Positions 45,334-54,852 are shown, counted from the first letter of the stretch. The stretch is 64,000 bases of DNA from Flavobacterium sp. (GCA_016721735.1 JADKHM010000001.1:422228-486227), one strand, 5' to 3'. Numbers and translations: made by a program. The notes: generated from the letters alone by a model not told the origin.

Positions 45334-45604
45334 GCCTAATTTCGACGAATCCCCGCTAGTTTACTGAGATATTTGCTTCCCTCTTTGGAATTTCAAATTA
45401 ACTTTTAAACAAATCTCTTTTGCTATAGCGCTTATATTTTAATCTTTTCACAAATTATTGCAATCAATTCAAACATTCTCGCAATTGTTTGATAAAATGA
45501 AACTTTACGGGATTTTTATTGAATATTTTTACTATAATTGTTTAGATGATTTGAAAAGTGAAATAGGTTCAGTTTCTATCCATAAATGCAGCTATATATA
45601 GTAT

Positions 45605-46318
45605 ATGAAAGAAGAATACTTCAAGTGGTACTCCCCCAATCTCAATCGAGAAATGGAAATGTTAGTTTTTGGGCATGCAGGTTATCCAGTTATTTTGTTC
45701 CCTACCTCTATGGGTAGTTTTCATGAAAATAAAGATCAAGGACTAATTGAATCTGCACGTTGGTTTATCGAACAAGGTCTTATTCAAATTTTTTGCCCAG
45801 GAAGTATCGACAAAGACAGTTTTTATAATAAAAACATCCATCCATATCATCGTATTCAGAACCATGTTTGGTACGATAAAATGATTTGTCATGAAATCGT
45901 AGAACGTGTAAAAAACAACACCTACTCAGGTAAAGTTGCCGTTGCTGGTTGTAGTTTCGGAGGTTATCATGCTGCCAATTTCGCTTTCAGACATCCGGGT
46001 TATGTAAGTCATATGTTTTCTATGAGTGGCGCTTTCGATATCAAAAGCTTTATGGATGGCTATCATGATGAAAACGTCTACTACAATAGCCCTGAAGATT
46101 ACCTACACGGCTTAAATGATCGCGAATTATGGAATATGGACATCATTCTAGGAACGTCCAATTGGGACATTTGTTTTGATGCCAATTTGAAGCTTAGTCG
46201 CGTTTTGGCTCAAAGAGATATTCCTCATTGGCTAGACGTTCGCCAAGATCAAGAACACGATTGGCCAATCTGGCGTCAAATGTTTCCGCATTACTTATCT
46301 AGAATCAAATTTTTCTAA
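45605..46318 (+). CDS. Esterase-family alpha/beta hydrolase
   Basis: 237 residues. The nucleophile elbow is AGCSFGGYHAANFAFRHP, and the catalytic His lies in DQEHDWPIWRQMFPHY. The N-terminal WYSPNLNREMEMLVFGHAGYPVILFPTSMGSFHEN is typical of the putative-esterase (D-like) group. It has no signal peptide, so it acts in the cytoplasm. It opens the amidoligase operon and could release or trim an ester- or amide-linked product. Confidence 0.8.
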   Translation: MKEEYFKWYSPNLNREMEMLVFGHAGYPVILFPTSMGSFHENKDQGLIESARWFIEQGLIQIFCPGSIDKDSFYNKNIHPYHRIQNHVWYDKMICHEIVERVKNNTYSGKVAVAGCSFGGYHAANFAFRHPGYVSHMFSMSGAFDIKSFMDGYHDENVYYNSPEDYLHGLNDRELWNMDIILGTSNWDICFDANLKLSRVLAQRDIPHWLDVRQDQEHDWPIWRQMFPHYLSRIKFF

Positions 46319-46372
46319 ATAACATATTTATATCAAATCGAAGATTCACGAAAACCTAAAAATAATGTAATC

Positions 46373-47323
46373 ATGAGTAAAAAAATTGGAATATTATTCG
46401 GAATGGAAGACACATTTCCTTATGCTTTTATTGAAAGAGTGAATTCTAAAAATGAAAAAGGAATCATAGCGGAAGCAGTGTCAATTGATAAAGTCATTCA
46501 AAATAAAGGCGGTGAATACGCTGTAATCATCGATCGAATTTCACAAGATGTACCATTTTATCGCGCCTACTTAAAGAATGCTGCTTTAACCGGTACGAAC
46601 GTGATTAACAACCCTTTTTGGTGGAGCGCCGATGATAAGTTCTTCAACAACTGTTTGGCTGATACGCTTGGCGTGCCACTTCCTAAGACCGTAATTCTTC
46701 CTTCAGCGGAACATCCTACGGATACTACTTCAAAATCATTTCGAAACTTAAAATACCCTATGGATTGGGATGGAATTTTCGATTATATTGGTTTTCCGGC
46801 TTATATGAAACCTTATGCTGGTGGCGGTTGGAAAAATGTGTATCGATTGGAAAACAAAGAAGAGTTTTGGCAAAAACACCAAGAAACTGGTCAATTGGTG
46901 ATGCTATTACAAGAAGAGATAGTATTTACGGAGTATTTCCGCGTGTATTGTTTGGGTGGAAAAGACGTGCATATTATGCAATATGAACCAAGAAACCCAC
47001 ATCATTTGCGCTACGTGATTGACGGTCCACCGGTAGATAAGAAATTATTAGCTACAGTCAAAGATTACACTCTTCGCCTTTGTAAAGGTTTAGGATATGA
47101 TTTTAATACGGTTGAATTTGCCGTTCGTGATGGAATCCCATACGCTATCGACTTCGGGAATCCAGCTCCAGATGCAGAGTATACTTCTGTTGGTGCTGAA
47201 AACTTCGAATGGGTTGTAGAAGCAGCGGCTAAAATGGCAATTGCTGCGGCTAAGAAACAAAAACCAGGAAAAATGAATTTGACTTGGGGAACATTTATCA
47301 AAGATGCCGCTGCTGAAAAATAG
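46373..47323 (+). CDS. ATP-grasp ligase (RimK/D-Ala-D-Ala-ligase-like)
   Basis: 316 residues. ATP-grasp landmarks are FPAYMKPYAGGGWKNVYRL (lysine and Gly-rich loop), LLQEEIVFTEYFRVYCLGG and the metal site DFNTVEFAVRDGIPYAIDFGNPAPD. ATP-grasp enzymes of this shape join a carboxylate to an amine or thiol through an acyl phosphate. It is the second gene of the amidoligase operon; substrates cannot be read from sequence. Confidence 0.82.
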   Translation: MSKKIGILFGMEDTFPYAFIERVNSKNEKGIIAEAVSIDKVIQNKGGEYAVIIDRISQDVPFYRAYLKNAALTGTNVINNPFWWSADDKFFNNCLADTLGVPLPKTVILPSAEHPTDTTSKSFRNLKYPMDWDGIFDYIGFPAYMKPYAGGGWKNVYRLENKEEFWQKHQETGQLVMLLQEEIVFTEYFRVYCLGGKDVHIMQYEPRNPHHLRYVIDGPPVDKKLLATVKDYTLRLCKGLGYDFNTVEFAVRDGIPYAIDFGNPAPDAEYTSVGAENFEWVVEAAAKMAIAAAKKQKPGKMNLTWGTFIKDAAAEK

Positions 47324-47344
47324 CAAAAGAATCTAAGAATACGA

Positions 47345-47509
47345 ATTGCCCTAGCCCGGATTGCAGTGAAAATCCTTTCGGGATTCTCCGTAGCGTAGCG
47401 AAGGAAAATCTTTAATGATCCGGAGGGTAGCGAAGGAAAATCTTCAATGAAGCGCAGCGGATTTGCCGAAAGATTGCAACGGAAAGCCGGATTAGCTTCT
47501 AAAAAATAA
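47345..47509. repeat. Flavobacterial intergenic repeat element (REP/MITE-like)
   Basis: A GC-richer segment of about 165 bases fills the gap between two operon genes. It has near-matching inverted ends (CTAGCCCGG ... CCGGATTAG, 7 of 9), a direct pair GATTGCAGTGAAAA / GATTGCAACGGAAA, and a tandem duplication of about 34 bases built on GTAGCGAAGGAAAATCTT. It resembles dispersed 'gccctagcccggat...' intergenic elements I recall from Flavobacterium. It ends about 4 bases before the next gene. Confidence 0.65.
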
Positions 47510-47513
47510 TGCG

Positions 47514-48620
47514 ATGAGAAAATTACCGATTTTTACCCTTGGAGTTGAAGAAGAGTATCAGATTATAGACCCGCACCCGCGAGACTTACGTTCGCATTTA
47601 TCTAAAATTGTAGATGGCGCCAAAGTCATTTTGAACGAACAAGTCAAAGCCGAAATGCACCAATCGGTGGTTGAAGTTGGGACAAATATCTGCAAGAACG
47701 TTCAAGAAGCGGAAAATGAAATTAAATTTCTGCGAAGTAAGATTGTTGAATTAGCTGCCAAACAAGACCTAGTCGTTGGTGGCGCGGGAACCCATCCGTT
47801 TTCTCGTTGGCAAGACCAACCAATTACAGACGATCCGAGATATCACAATATTGTCAATGAATTGCAAGACGCAGCGCGATCCAACTTGATTTTTGGAATG
47901 CATTGTCACGTCGGGATAGAAAATCGCGAAATTGGACTGCAATTGATGAATCAGGCTTGCTATTTCTTGCCTCATATTTTTGCGCTTTCGACCAACTCGC
48001 CTTTTTGGGAAGGCAGACAAACAGGCTATAAATCTTTTAGAACCAAGGTTTTTGATAAGTTTCCTAGAACTGGATTGCCTGAGTATTTTGATTCGGTGGC
48101 TTCCTACGACAACTATTTAGAAACCTTAGTCAAAACCAATTGTATTGACAATCCGAAGAAAATATGGTGGGATTTGCGTTTGCATCCTTTTTATGACACG
48201 ATTGAATTCCGTATTTGTGATATGAGTTTGACGGTTAAGGAAACCATGTGTATCGTGGCAATCATTCAAGCTATTGTTGCCAAATTGCACAAGTTGACGC
48301 AACACAATATGAGCTATAATATCTACAGAATAGCGTTAATTAAAGAAAATAAATTTAGAGCTGCACGTTACGGTATTGAAGGAAACATGATCGATTTTGG
48401 ATTACAGAAAGAAGTCGAAACCAAACTTCTTGTTGGCGAATTGCTTGATTTTATTGACGATGTTTTAGATGAATTAGGAAGTCGCGAACAGATCAATTAT
48501 GTTCATGAAATCATGAAAAACGGAACAGGCGCTGACAAACAATTAGCCGTTTTTAATCAAACCAAAGACTTGTCAAAAGTGGTCGATTTTATTACTTCTG
48601 AGTTCACCAAAGGATTGTAA
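47514..48620 (+). CDS. Carboxylate-amine ligase (YbdK / GCS2 family)
   Basis: 368 residues. The start FTLGVEEEYQIIDPHPRDLR is the GCS2 signature, followed by VVEVGTNICKNVQEAENEI, GGAGTHPFSRWQDQ and FGMHCHVGIENRE, then FEFRICDMSLT-like TIEFRICDMSLTVKE. The fold is glutamine-synthetase-like and family members join glutamate's gamma-carboxylate (or another acid) to an amine with ATP. It follows the repeat element in the amidoligase operon. Confidence 0.87.
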   Translation: MRKLPIFTLGVEEEYQIIDPHPRDLRSHLSKIVDGAKVILNEQVKAEMHQSVVEVGTNICKNVQEAENEIKFLRSKIVELAAKQDLVVGGAGTHPFSRWQDQPITDDPRYHNIVNELQDAARSNLIFGMHCHVGIENREIGLQLMNQACYFLPHIFALSTNSPFWEGRQTGYKSFRTKVFDKFPRTGLPEYFDSVASYDNYLETLVKTNCIDNPKKIWWDLRLHPFYDTIEFRICDMSLTVKETMCIVAIIQAIVAKLHKLTQHNMSYNIYRIALIKENKFRAARYGIEGNMIDFGLQKEVETKLLVGELLDFIDDVLDELGSREQINYVHEIMKNGTGADKQLAVFNQTKDLSKVVDFITSEFTKGL

Positions 48621-48632
48621 GATAAATAATTA

Positions 48633-48640
48633 TATATTTG
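48633..48640 (+). promoter_or_regulatory. Candidate internal promoter (-7) before the amidotransferase gene
   Basis: TATATTTG lies 32 bases before the next ATG. The nearest TTG (48615-48617) gives a 15-base spacing, shorter than ideal. Confidence 0.42.
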
Positions 48641-48672
48641 TACAACCAATTTCTGTTTTTAAACCTAAGAAT

Positions 48673-49503
48673 ATGAATGAACATACGATAAAAATAGCCA
48701 TTTTAGATATGTACAATGGTGAGCCCAATCAAGGGATGCGCTGTATTATTGACATTATCAATAGGTTTAATCAGATTGTTACTTTCAAAATTTTCGACGT
48801 TCGACGAAAATCAGAATTTCCTAAAATAAAAGATTTCGATATTTATATTTCAACTGGTGGACCAGGAAATCCGCTGGAAGGCGATGGTATTTGGGATAAA
48901 AACTACTACGAGTTTATCGACCAATTAGCCCTGTGGAATACAGAAAATGAAGTAAAAAAACATGTTTTGTTTATCTGTCATTCGTTTCAAATGGCTTGTA
49001 AACACTTCGGTCTAGCAGAAATCACAAAAAGAAACGACACTTCATTTGGTGTCATGACCGTTCACAAAACTAAAGAAGGTTATAACGATCCTATTTTTGA
49101 AGGTTTAGCAGATCCTTTTTACGCTGTTGATTCTAGAGATTATCAAGTAGTTCAACCTAAATTGAGTGTATTCGCTGACCATGGCGCCAAGATTATTTCC
49201 TTAGAAAAAATCCGAGATCATGTGCAATTTGAACGAGCTATTATGGCTGTCAGATTTACACCGTACTTTGTTGGAACACAGTTTCATCCAGAAGCCGACC
49301 CGTTAAGCTTTATCGCTAATTTGAAAAAAGCCGAAGCTCGGGAAAAAATCATTGTCTTAAAAGGTAGAAAGAAATTCAGAAATATGCTGGAAGATTTGCT
49401 AGATGAAGATAAAATCTACAAAACCAACGAAACCATTATTCCTAATTTCCTTCGCATCGCCATTAATGACATATTGAAAACCAGAAAGATTCTTTCCAAC
49501 TAA
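48673..49503 (+). CDS. Class I glutamine amidotransferase-like protein
   Basis: 276 residues. The catalytic triad is complete: C102 in LFICHSFQMACKHF, H205 and E207 in GTQFHPEADP. The oxyanion strand is ISTGGPGNP. A C-terminal extension of about 60 residues (GRKKFRNMLEDLLDEDK...) is not part of the core fold. It may supply ammonia for amide formation or hydrolyse a gamma-glutamyl bond of the product. It sits between the YbdK and the permuted ATP-grasp genes. Confidence 0.85.
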   Translation: MNEHTIKIAILDMYNGEPNQGMRCIIDIINRFNQIVTFKIFDVRRKSEFPKIKDFDIYISTGGPGNPLEGDGIWDKNYYEFIDQLALWNTENEVKKHVLFICHSFQMACKHFGLAEITKRNDTSFGVMTVHKTKEGYNDPIFEGLADPFYAVDSRDYQVVQPKLSVFADHGAKIISLEKIRDHVQFERAIMAVRFTPYFVGTQFHPEADPLSFIANLKKAEAREKIIVLKGRKKFRNMLEDLLDEDKIYKTNETIIPNFLRIAINDILKTRKILSN

Positions 49504-49587
49504 GTTTTGACTTTTCAATAATCACTCATTTTTTGTATTGCTATTTTACTCGAAACTTTTTCGATTCATTTCTTTATTGTATAAATT

Positions 49588-50778
49588 ATGATTTCAAAAT
49601 ACAGACAACTTTTTAACGACAGTTTTACCTTAGACAAATACCAGGAATTTCAAGACGATATCGCGGCTGATTTCGACTATATGCCCACTTTTAGAATGGC
49701 GGAAACTCCGTTTTTTATTTCAAAGGAATTAAAATCGCAATTGATGGAAGGTTGTGAAGATGTCATTCGATTAATTCAACAAGAGAACTTCAAGCAATTA
49801 ACCGAGAAATCACTTGAACTCAATACCAAAGTTCCTAACGAAGACGAACATACTACTTTCCTAGCGATTGACTTTGGGATTTGCGAAGAAGACGGAAAAA
49901 TAATTCCAAAACTCATTGAAGTACAAGGCTTTCCTTCGCTGTTTAATTACCAGTTCGTGCTGTATGATAAATTTAAGAAACACTATCCATTTTTAGAAGA
50001 ACTTACGCCGTTCATCAATGGCATTTCTGGCAGCGAGTATCTTAAGATAATCGAAGAAGCCATGTGCAATGGTCTTCCCAAAGAGAATGTCATACTTCTC
50101 GAAATCGAACCCGAAAAGCAAAACACCAAAATAGATTTCTATTACTGTCAACGAGACATCGGAATTCCAATTGTGTGCGTCACCGAATTGATCAAGAAAG
50201 GGAAACAACTGTTCTACACCAACGAAAATGGCAATCAAGTTCAAGTGAAAAGAATTTACAATCGTGTGATTTTCGATGAATTAGAATTGCGTAAAGATCT
50301 CAAAATGAATTTCAGTTTTTCGGACGAATTAGATGTTGAATGGGCTGGACATCCTAACTGGTTTTTTAGAATTAGTAAGTTTATTTTGCCGATGTTAAAA
50401 GGAAAATACTTCATCGAAACTACCTTGCTCAGTGAACTAAAAGAAATTCCAACTGATCTAGAAAATTACGTTCTAAAACCACTGTTTTCGTTTTCTGGTT
50501 CTGGGGTGATTTTTCATGTAACCAAAGCCGATATCGAAGCGGTTACGGAAAAAGAACTGTATATTCTGCAGAAGAAAGTCAATTATATTCCCATCGTGCA
50601 ATCGCCAGATGGTAAAGTAAAAGCAGAAGTTCGTGTACTTTGTGTGTGGAAAAAAGAAGACAAAGCTCCGACTCTATTATGCAATTTGGTTCGTTTGAGC
50701 CGAGGTGAAATGATTGGGGTGAAGTTTAATAAAGACAAAGATTGGGTTGGTGGCACTTTGGGCTTATTTGAGAAATAA
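49588..50778 (+). CDS. Circularly permuted ATP-grasp-like protein
   Basis: 396 residues. Motifs resemble glutathionylspermidine-synthase-like permuted ATP-grasps: KLIEVQGFPSLFNYQFVLYD (acidic metal site early in the chain), YVLKPLFSFSGSGVIFHV (Lys and Gly-rich loop late in the chain) and KAEVRVLCVWKKED...NLVRLSRGEMIGVKFN. The order of metal site before glycine loop is the sign of permutation. It is the last gene of the plus-strand amidoligase operon. The assignment is by motif, not by close similarity. Confidence 0.68.
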   Translation: MISKYRQLFNDSFTLDKYQEFQDDIAADFDYMPTFRMAETPFFISKELKSQLMEGCEDVIRLIQQENFKQLTEKSLELNTKVPNEDEHTTFLAIDFGICEEDGKIIPKLIEVQGFPSLFNYQFVLYDKFKKHYPFLEELTPFINGISGSEYLKIIEEAMCNGLPKENVILLEIEPEKQNTKIDFYYCQRDIGIPIVCVTELIKKGKQLFYTNENGNQVQVKRIYNRVIFDELELRKDLKMNFSFSDELDVEWAGHPNWFFRISKFILPMLKGKYFIETTLLSELKEIPTDLENYVLKPLFSFSGSGVIFHVTKADIEAVTEKELYILQKKVNYIPIVQSPDGKVKAEVRVLCVWKKEDKAPTLLCNLVRLSRGEMIGVKFNKDKDWVGGTLGLFEK

Positions 50779-50780
50779 AA

Positions 50781-50871
50781 TTTGCCACAAAGACACAAAG
50801 ACACCAAGTTTTTTCTTAAAACTTTTTTCCATTAATTTTATTTCTTTGCGTCCTTGCGACTTCGTGGCGAA
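50781..50871. repeat. Imperfect inverted repeat between convergent genes
   Basis: Arms 50781-50808 (core TTTGCCACAAAGACACAAAG) and 50844-50871 match at about 21 of 28 positions and flank an AT-rich loop. This pattern resembles the widespread Bacteroidota intergenic 'cgccacaaagtcgcaaggacgcaaag' repeats. It likely ends transcription from both operons. Confidence 0.6.
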
Positions 50872-50873
50872 AC

Positions 50874-52091
50874 CTAATGCAAATTCTTAACTTCCGCTTG
50901 CGCCACAACAGTAGCAAAATCTTTCACCAAACGATCAGCGTAATCATCAAGCAAAGTCAAAACGCGATCTTTCTTGTCTGATTTAACGATCAATCCAGCG
51001 TGATAATCTAGCGGCACACGGAAACAAACTTCTTCATCAGAAAATGATGATAAGTCTGGATGTTCGTATTTGGAAAGCGTGAGTACAATTCCAGCATATT
51101 CTTTCTTTACTTTCGGCAATTTGTATTCTATTCCTTTGGCCAAAGCATTTTCGATAGCTGCCCATTCCGCCCACAAGTTGATATCAGAAGCCGAAGCTAC
51201 CATTTCCGCTAAATGCGCCCCGCCCACTCTAGAAGACGTTTCCAAGAAATATATTTTCCCATCATCGTCACATTTGATGTATTCTGAATGTGCTGCACCG
51301 TGCTTCAATCCAAAACCTTTAATCACTTGCTCATTGACTTTCTTGATGGCTTTGTCATCATCAGAATTGTATTCGATGTTGGCACTTCTAAAAATACCAC
51401 CGCCTTGTGAAATCTCCATTGGCGTTGCCAAATATTTCGAAGTGATGCTGAACAAAATTTTACCGTCTAAAATCAAGCTATCACAGTGATATACCGATCC
51501 CGGACGAAATTGTTCTACCAAATATTTAAAACGATTGTTGCCCATTTCGTTGATGTGCATCCACAAACTTTCTTTGTCATAAACTTTAATAATTCCAGAT
51601 GCTGAAGCTTCAGAACGAGGCTTTAGTACCCAAGGCGCAGCCACCGAATCAGCAAAGGAGTTGATATCGTGATCATTAAACAACGATGCAAATTTTGGAT
51701 TGGAAATACCGCAACTCTTAGCGCGCATTCGCATCGCTAACTTATCTCGAAAATAGCGACCTGTTGTTTGTCCCATTCCGTCAATACGGAGGTTTTCTCT
51801 CAGATAAGTTGCTTTCTCGACATCAAAATCATCCAAAGCCACAATCGCATCTATTTTGTTGTTCTTCATCAAATTACTCACGCCAAGTAGCAAATGCTCT
51901 AAATTCCAGTCGACGTCCTGACCTTCCATAAAGAAAATCTCGTCGATATATTCTACTGGCCACGATTTGTCACGTAGTTTTTCAGAGGTCACCAAATAGA
52001 CTTTATTACCCAACTTCTTCAAATTGATCAAGAAATCAGATCCTTTGAAGTAGTTGGAAATACAAACGAATGTTTTTGGAGATTTATTCAT
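50874..52091 (-). CDS. ATP-grasp ligase (L-amino-acid-ligase-like)
   Basis: 405 residues. A pre-ATP-grasp domain (FVCISNYFKGSDFLINLKKLG) precedes the ATP-grasp core: APWVLKPRSEASASGIIKV (lysine and loop), LVEQFRPGSVYHCDSLIL, and the metal site GAAHSEYIKCDDDGKIYFLETSSRVGGAHL. This is the carbamoyl-phosphate-synthase/BacD-like type that ligates amino acids or dipeptides. It is the last gene of the minus-strand half of the cluster. Confidence 0.85.
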   Translation of the reverse strand: MNKSPKTFVCISNYFKGSDFLINLKKLGNKVYLVTSEKLRDKSWPVEYIDEIFFMEGQDVDWNLEHLLLGVSNLMKNNKIDAIVALDDFDVEKATYLRENLRIDGMGQTTGRYFRDKLAMRMRAKSCGISNPKFASLFNDHDINSFADSVAAPWVLKPRSEASASGIIKVYDKESLWMHINEMGNNRFKYLVEQFRPGSVYHCDSLILDGKILFSITSKYLATPMEISQGGGIFRSANIEYNSDDDKAIKKVNEQVIKGFGLKHGAAHSEYIKCDDDGKIYFLETSSRVGGAHLAEMVASASDINLWAEWAAIENALAKGIEYKLPKVKKEYAGIVLTLSKYEHPDLSSFSDEEVCFRVPLDYHAGLIVKSDKKDRVLTLLDDYADRLVKDFATVVAQAEVKNLH

Positions 52092-52094
52092 AGC

Positions 52095-53525
52095 TTAAAT
52101 ATTTTCAATAAAATGAGTTAATAAATGCACGCCGTAAGCGGTAGCGTGTTTGCTTTTCGCAAATTCGTCGTCACCAAAAGCGACACCCGCAATATCAAGA
52201 TGCGCCCATGAAGTATGACCTTCTGTGAAATGCTCTAGGAACTTCGCGGCAGAGATTGCTCCTGCGACGGGTTTGCCACTATAATTTTTGACATCAGCAA
52301 TATCACTTTCGATATCAGATTTGTAGGCGTCCCACAACGGAAGTGGCCACAACCGCTCTCCTATTTCATCGCCAGAATGCTGCAATTGTTGAGATAATAT
52401 TTCATCATTGGTAAACAAAGCAGCGCATTCGTAGCCAAATGTTCCGACAGAACTTCCGGTTAACGTGGCAATATCAACAAGAATTTCTGGTTTGTAATTT
52501 TTAATCATAAATGAAATTCCATCAGCAAGAATCAAACGTCCTTCCGCATCAGTATCAATAATTTCAATCGTAGAGCCGCTGTAGCTTTTGATCACATCGC
52601 TGGGTAAAAAGGACTTGCTATCTACCGAATTTTCACAACACGGAACAATCGCGGTCACACGAACTGGCAACTGTAAATCTGCCACCAACTGCATGGTTCC
52701 CAATACTGCCGCGGCGCCAGCCATATCGCATTTCATATGCAACATGCCTGAAGTCTTGATGTTGAGTCCACCTGTGTCAAACGTGATGCCCTTGCCTACC
52801 AAACCAACATGCCTAATTTTCGGAATATCGGTCTCAGGAATATAATCCATAATGATAAATTGTGGTTCTTTGTCACTTCCTTTTCCAACTGCAATAAAAG
52901 CGTCTAAACCTTCAATTCTAGAGGCTTCTCCATCTAAAATTCTTGTGCTAAATCCATAAGTATTGCCGCGCTCAATGGCCCATTTTGATAGATAAGTTGG
53001 CGTTACATTGTTCGGCGGTAAGTCGACCAAATATAAAATTTCGATTTGTGCCTTAGCAATTTTTATGGCGCGCTTTACTACTTCTGTATGATCTGTTTTA
53101 GAAATTAAAGCTAGCTCGAATTTTGGATCTAAAAAGGCGTGATTAATTTTCTTTTTAAAGTGACCTAAGTTATAAGTGCCTAAAAACAAGCCAGAAACCG
53201 TAGCTTCAACTTGCTGAAGTGTAAAAACTTCTGGTATCACCAGCGCTACGTTTTTTCCAAAAGTGTCTTTTTCTTTGGAGGCAATACGTCGAGTTATCGT
53301 CTTCAGTGATTTATAATCAATCTTCTTCCCTAAGCCAATGAAAATATGCACGCAATCATATTTTTCTGCCATATAATAAGTGTCTTTCTTCCCGTAAAAT
53401 ACTTTGGAAGAAACGGCTACTCCGTGAAACTCGATTGGCACAAGATTCTGTGGACTAGTTTCAAAAACCGGAATTAATATTGCACCTGTAAAGCCTTCTA
53501 AATTGGCTATGTTTTTCGTTTTCAT
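52095..53525 (-). CDS. M17 leucyl aminopeptidase family metallopeptidase
   Basis: 476 residues. The two-metal site is intact: VGKGITFDTGGLNIKTSGMLHMKCDMAGAAAVLG (Lys, Asp) and IDTDAEGRLILADGISFM, the family signature normally NTDAEGRL. It removes N-terminal residues from peptides. Placed between an ATP-grasp gene and an esterase gene in one operon, it may process or recycle the peptide-like product rather than general peptides. The product link is inferred. Confidence 0.9.
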   Translation of the reverse strand: MKTKNIANLEGFTGAILIPVFETSPQNLVPIEFHGVAVSSKVFYGKKDTYYMAEKYDCVHIFIGLGKKIDYKSLKTITRRIASKEKDTFGKNVALVIPEVFTLQQVEATVSGLFLGTYNLGHFKKKINHAFLDPKFELALISKTDHTEVVKRAIKIAKAQIEILYLVDLPPNNVTPTYLSKWAIERGNTYGFSTRILDGEASRIEGLDAFIAVGKGSDKEPQFIIMDYIPETDIPKIRHVGLVGKGITFDTGGLNIKTSGMLHMKCDMAGAAAVLGTMQLVADLQLPVRVTAIVPCCENSVDSKSFLPSDVIKSYSGSTIEIIDTDAEGRLILADGISFMIKNYKPEILVDIATLTGSSVGTFGYECAALFTNDEILSQQLQHSGDEIGERLWPLPLWDAYKSDIESDIADVKNYSGKPVAGAISAAKFLEHFTEGHTSWAHLDIAGVAFGDDEFAKSKHATAYGVHLLTHFIENI

Positions 53526-54665
53526 TTAATTGTCTTTTGTATTAAAAAATAACCATTCAATCGCTTTAGGAAACTCGTCACTCCAGTACGTTTCGTTGTG
53601 TTTTCCCAACATATTGATGCTTAGATTAATCTTCATTTTACTGGTTACAAATTCGTTTTTAATCATATTCTTTTTGAACTTCTTCACATGTTCGATCATC
53701 GTAGCACTTTCGTCGCCGCCCGCATACAAATAAATCTTCGTGTCGCCAGGTTCTGAAAAGTCGATGTTGTTGAAGTCCATTTTCGGAATCACCCACAATG
53801 ATGGTGAAAAAATCATGAGTTTTCCATAGACTTCCGGATACATCAAACCCGAAAAAATACTCACCAATCCACCCATCGAGCTTCCTCCTATTCCCGTGTA
53901 TTCTCGTTCGATCTTGGTCCGGAAATTCTTATCAACAAATGGTTTTAGCGTATCAGTAATAAATCGAATGTATTTTTTTCCTTGCCCAACGCCAAGCAAA
54001 GTCTTTCCGACATTGTATTCTTTGATTCTATCTTGCTCTGCATGTTCCACTGCAATGATGATGATTTTCCCGATTTTGTATTCGGACATTACTGCCAGTT
54101 TTTTGTCGATTTCCCAATTTCCGTATTTCGCTTTTTCATTGAATAAATTCTGCGCATCTTGCAGATACAAAACCGGATACGTTTCTGTCGACTCTTCGTA
54201 ATCATGAGGTAGCAAAGCCCAAATTCTTCTTGTTTTATTGAGTTGCGGAATTTCAAATTCTTCCGAAATCAAATGCACTTTTGGGAGGAAATTCGGTTTA
54301 AAGGGCAACCAGTTTTTTCTCCATTTATCAACGTGTTCTTTGCGAACTCCGGTGTGGTCCTTACAAACCCGATTTTCTGTTCTGTTGCCGTACTTGTCTA
54401 TCTCAACTTCGCTCCAATCACCTTTGGTAAACTTATATAGTAATTCTTCGGGATAGATGAAGTCACTTTCAAACTTGAAATGATACAAGCCATTACCAAT
54501 CTTCTCCATTTCAAATTTGGGATCTTGTGTATGCCAATTATTGAAATTTCCCGAAATATATACCGGTCGCGCATCATCTTCGTCCGTCGTCAGTAAAATA
54601 TTGAGTTGCGGCTCTGGAATCTCAGTTGCTGTTTCTTCAGCTATTTTATTTTTATTGTTAATCAT
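53526..54665 (-). CDS. Esterase D/Fes-like alpha/beta hydrolase with N-terminal CBM48-like domain
   Basis: 379 residues. The first 90 residues resemble an early-set isoamylase-N/CBM48 domain (ARPVYISGNFNNWHTQDPKFEMEK). The hydrolase carries TRRIWALLPHDYEES, VLYLQDAQNLF, the nucleophile motif GIGGSSMGGLVSIFSGL and the His in GKHNETYW. Such enzymes include enterochelin esterase Fes. It has no signal peptide. It starts the minus-strand operon with the peptidase and ATP-grasp genes, and pairs conceptually with the esterase that opens the opposite operon. Confidence 0.85.
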   Translation of the reverse strand: MINNKNKIAEETATEIPEPQLNILLTTDEDDARPVYISGNFNNWHTQDPKFEMEKIGNGLYHFKFESDFIYPEELLYKFTKGDWSEVEIDKYGNRTENRVCKDHTGVRKEHVDKWRKNWLPFKPNFLPKVHLISEEFEIPQLNKTRRIWALLPHDYEESTETYPVLYLQDAQNLFNEKAKYGNWEIDKKLAVMSEYKIGKIIIIAVEHAEQDRIKEYNVGKTLLGVGQGKKYIRFITDTLKPFVDKNFRTKIEREYTGIGGSSMGGLVSIFSGLMYPEVYGKLMIFSPSLWVIPKMDFNNIDFSEPGDTKIYLYAGGDESATMIEHVKKFKKNMIKNEFVTSKMKINLSINMLGKHNETYWSDEFPKAIEWLFFNTKDN

Positions 54666-54852
54666 AGTAATACGAAAAATTCCTTAGTTCAGTAGGTTTA
54701 AGAAGTAAATATAGTTTTTTGACTTCTTAATTAAAAGAAACTCGTCAAATAAAAACTAAGAATTTTTAGATTGAAATAAATTGAACTAGAATCTTATCAA
54801 TGTTGCAATATTTATAGAATATTTCCCTAGAATTATTCCAATATAACAAGGA

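Noticed and set aside
46765..46986. 73-residue ORF in another frame of the ATP-grasp gene
   Set aside because: Fully inside a gene with clear motifs and without family resemblance; a shadow.
47345..47509. Small RNA or riboswitch
   Set aside because: The repeat structure and resemblance to dispersed flavobacterial intergenic elements explain it better; no promoter-like TAnnTTTG or aptamer core was recognised.
49550..49564. TCGAAA-CTT-TTTCGA hairpin before the permuted ATP-grasp gene
   Set aside because: A 6-bp stem with a 3-base loop in AT-rich sequence is too weak to call a terminator or operator.
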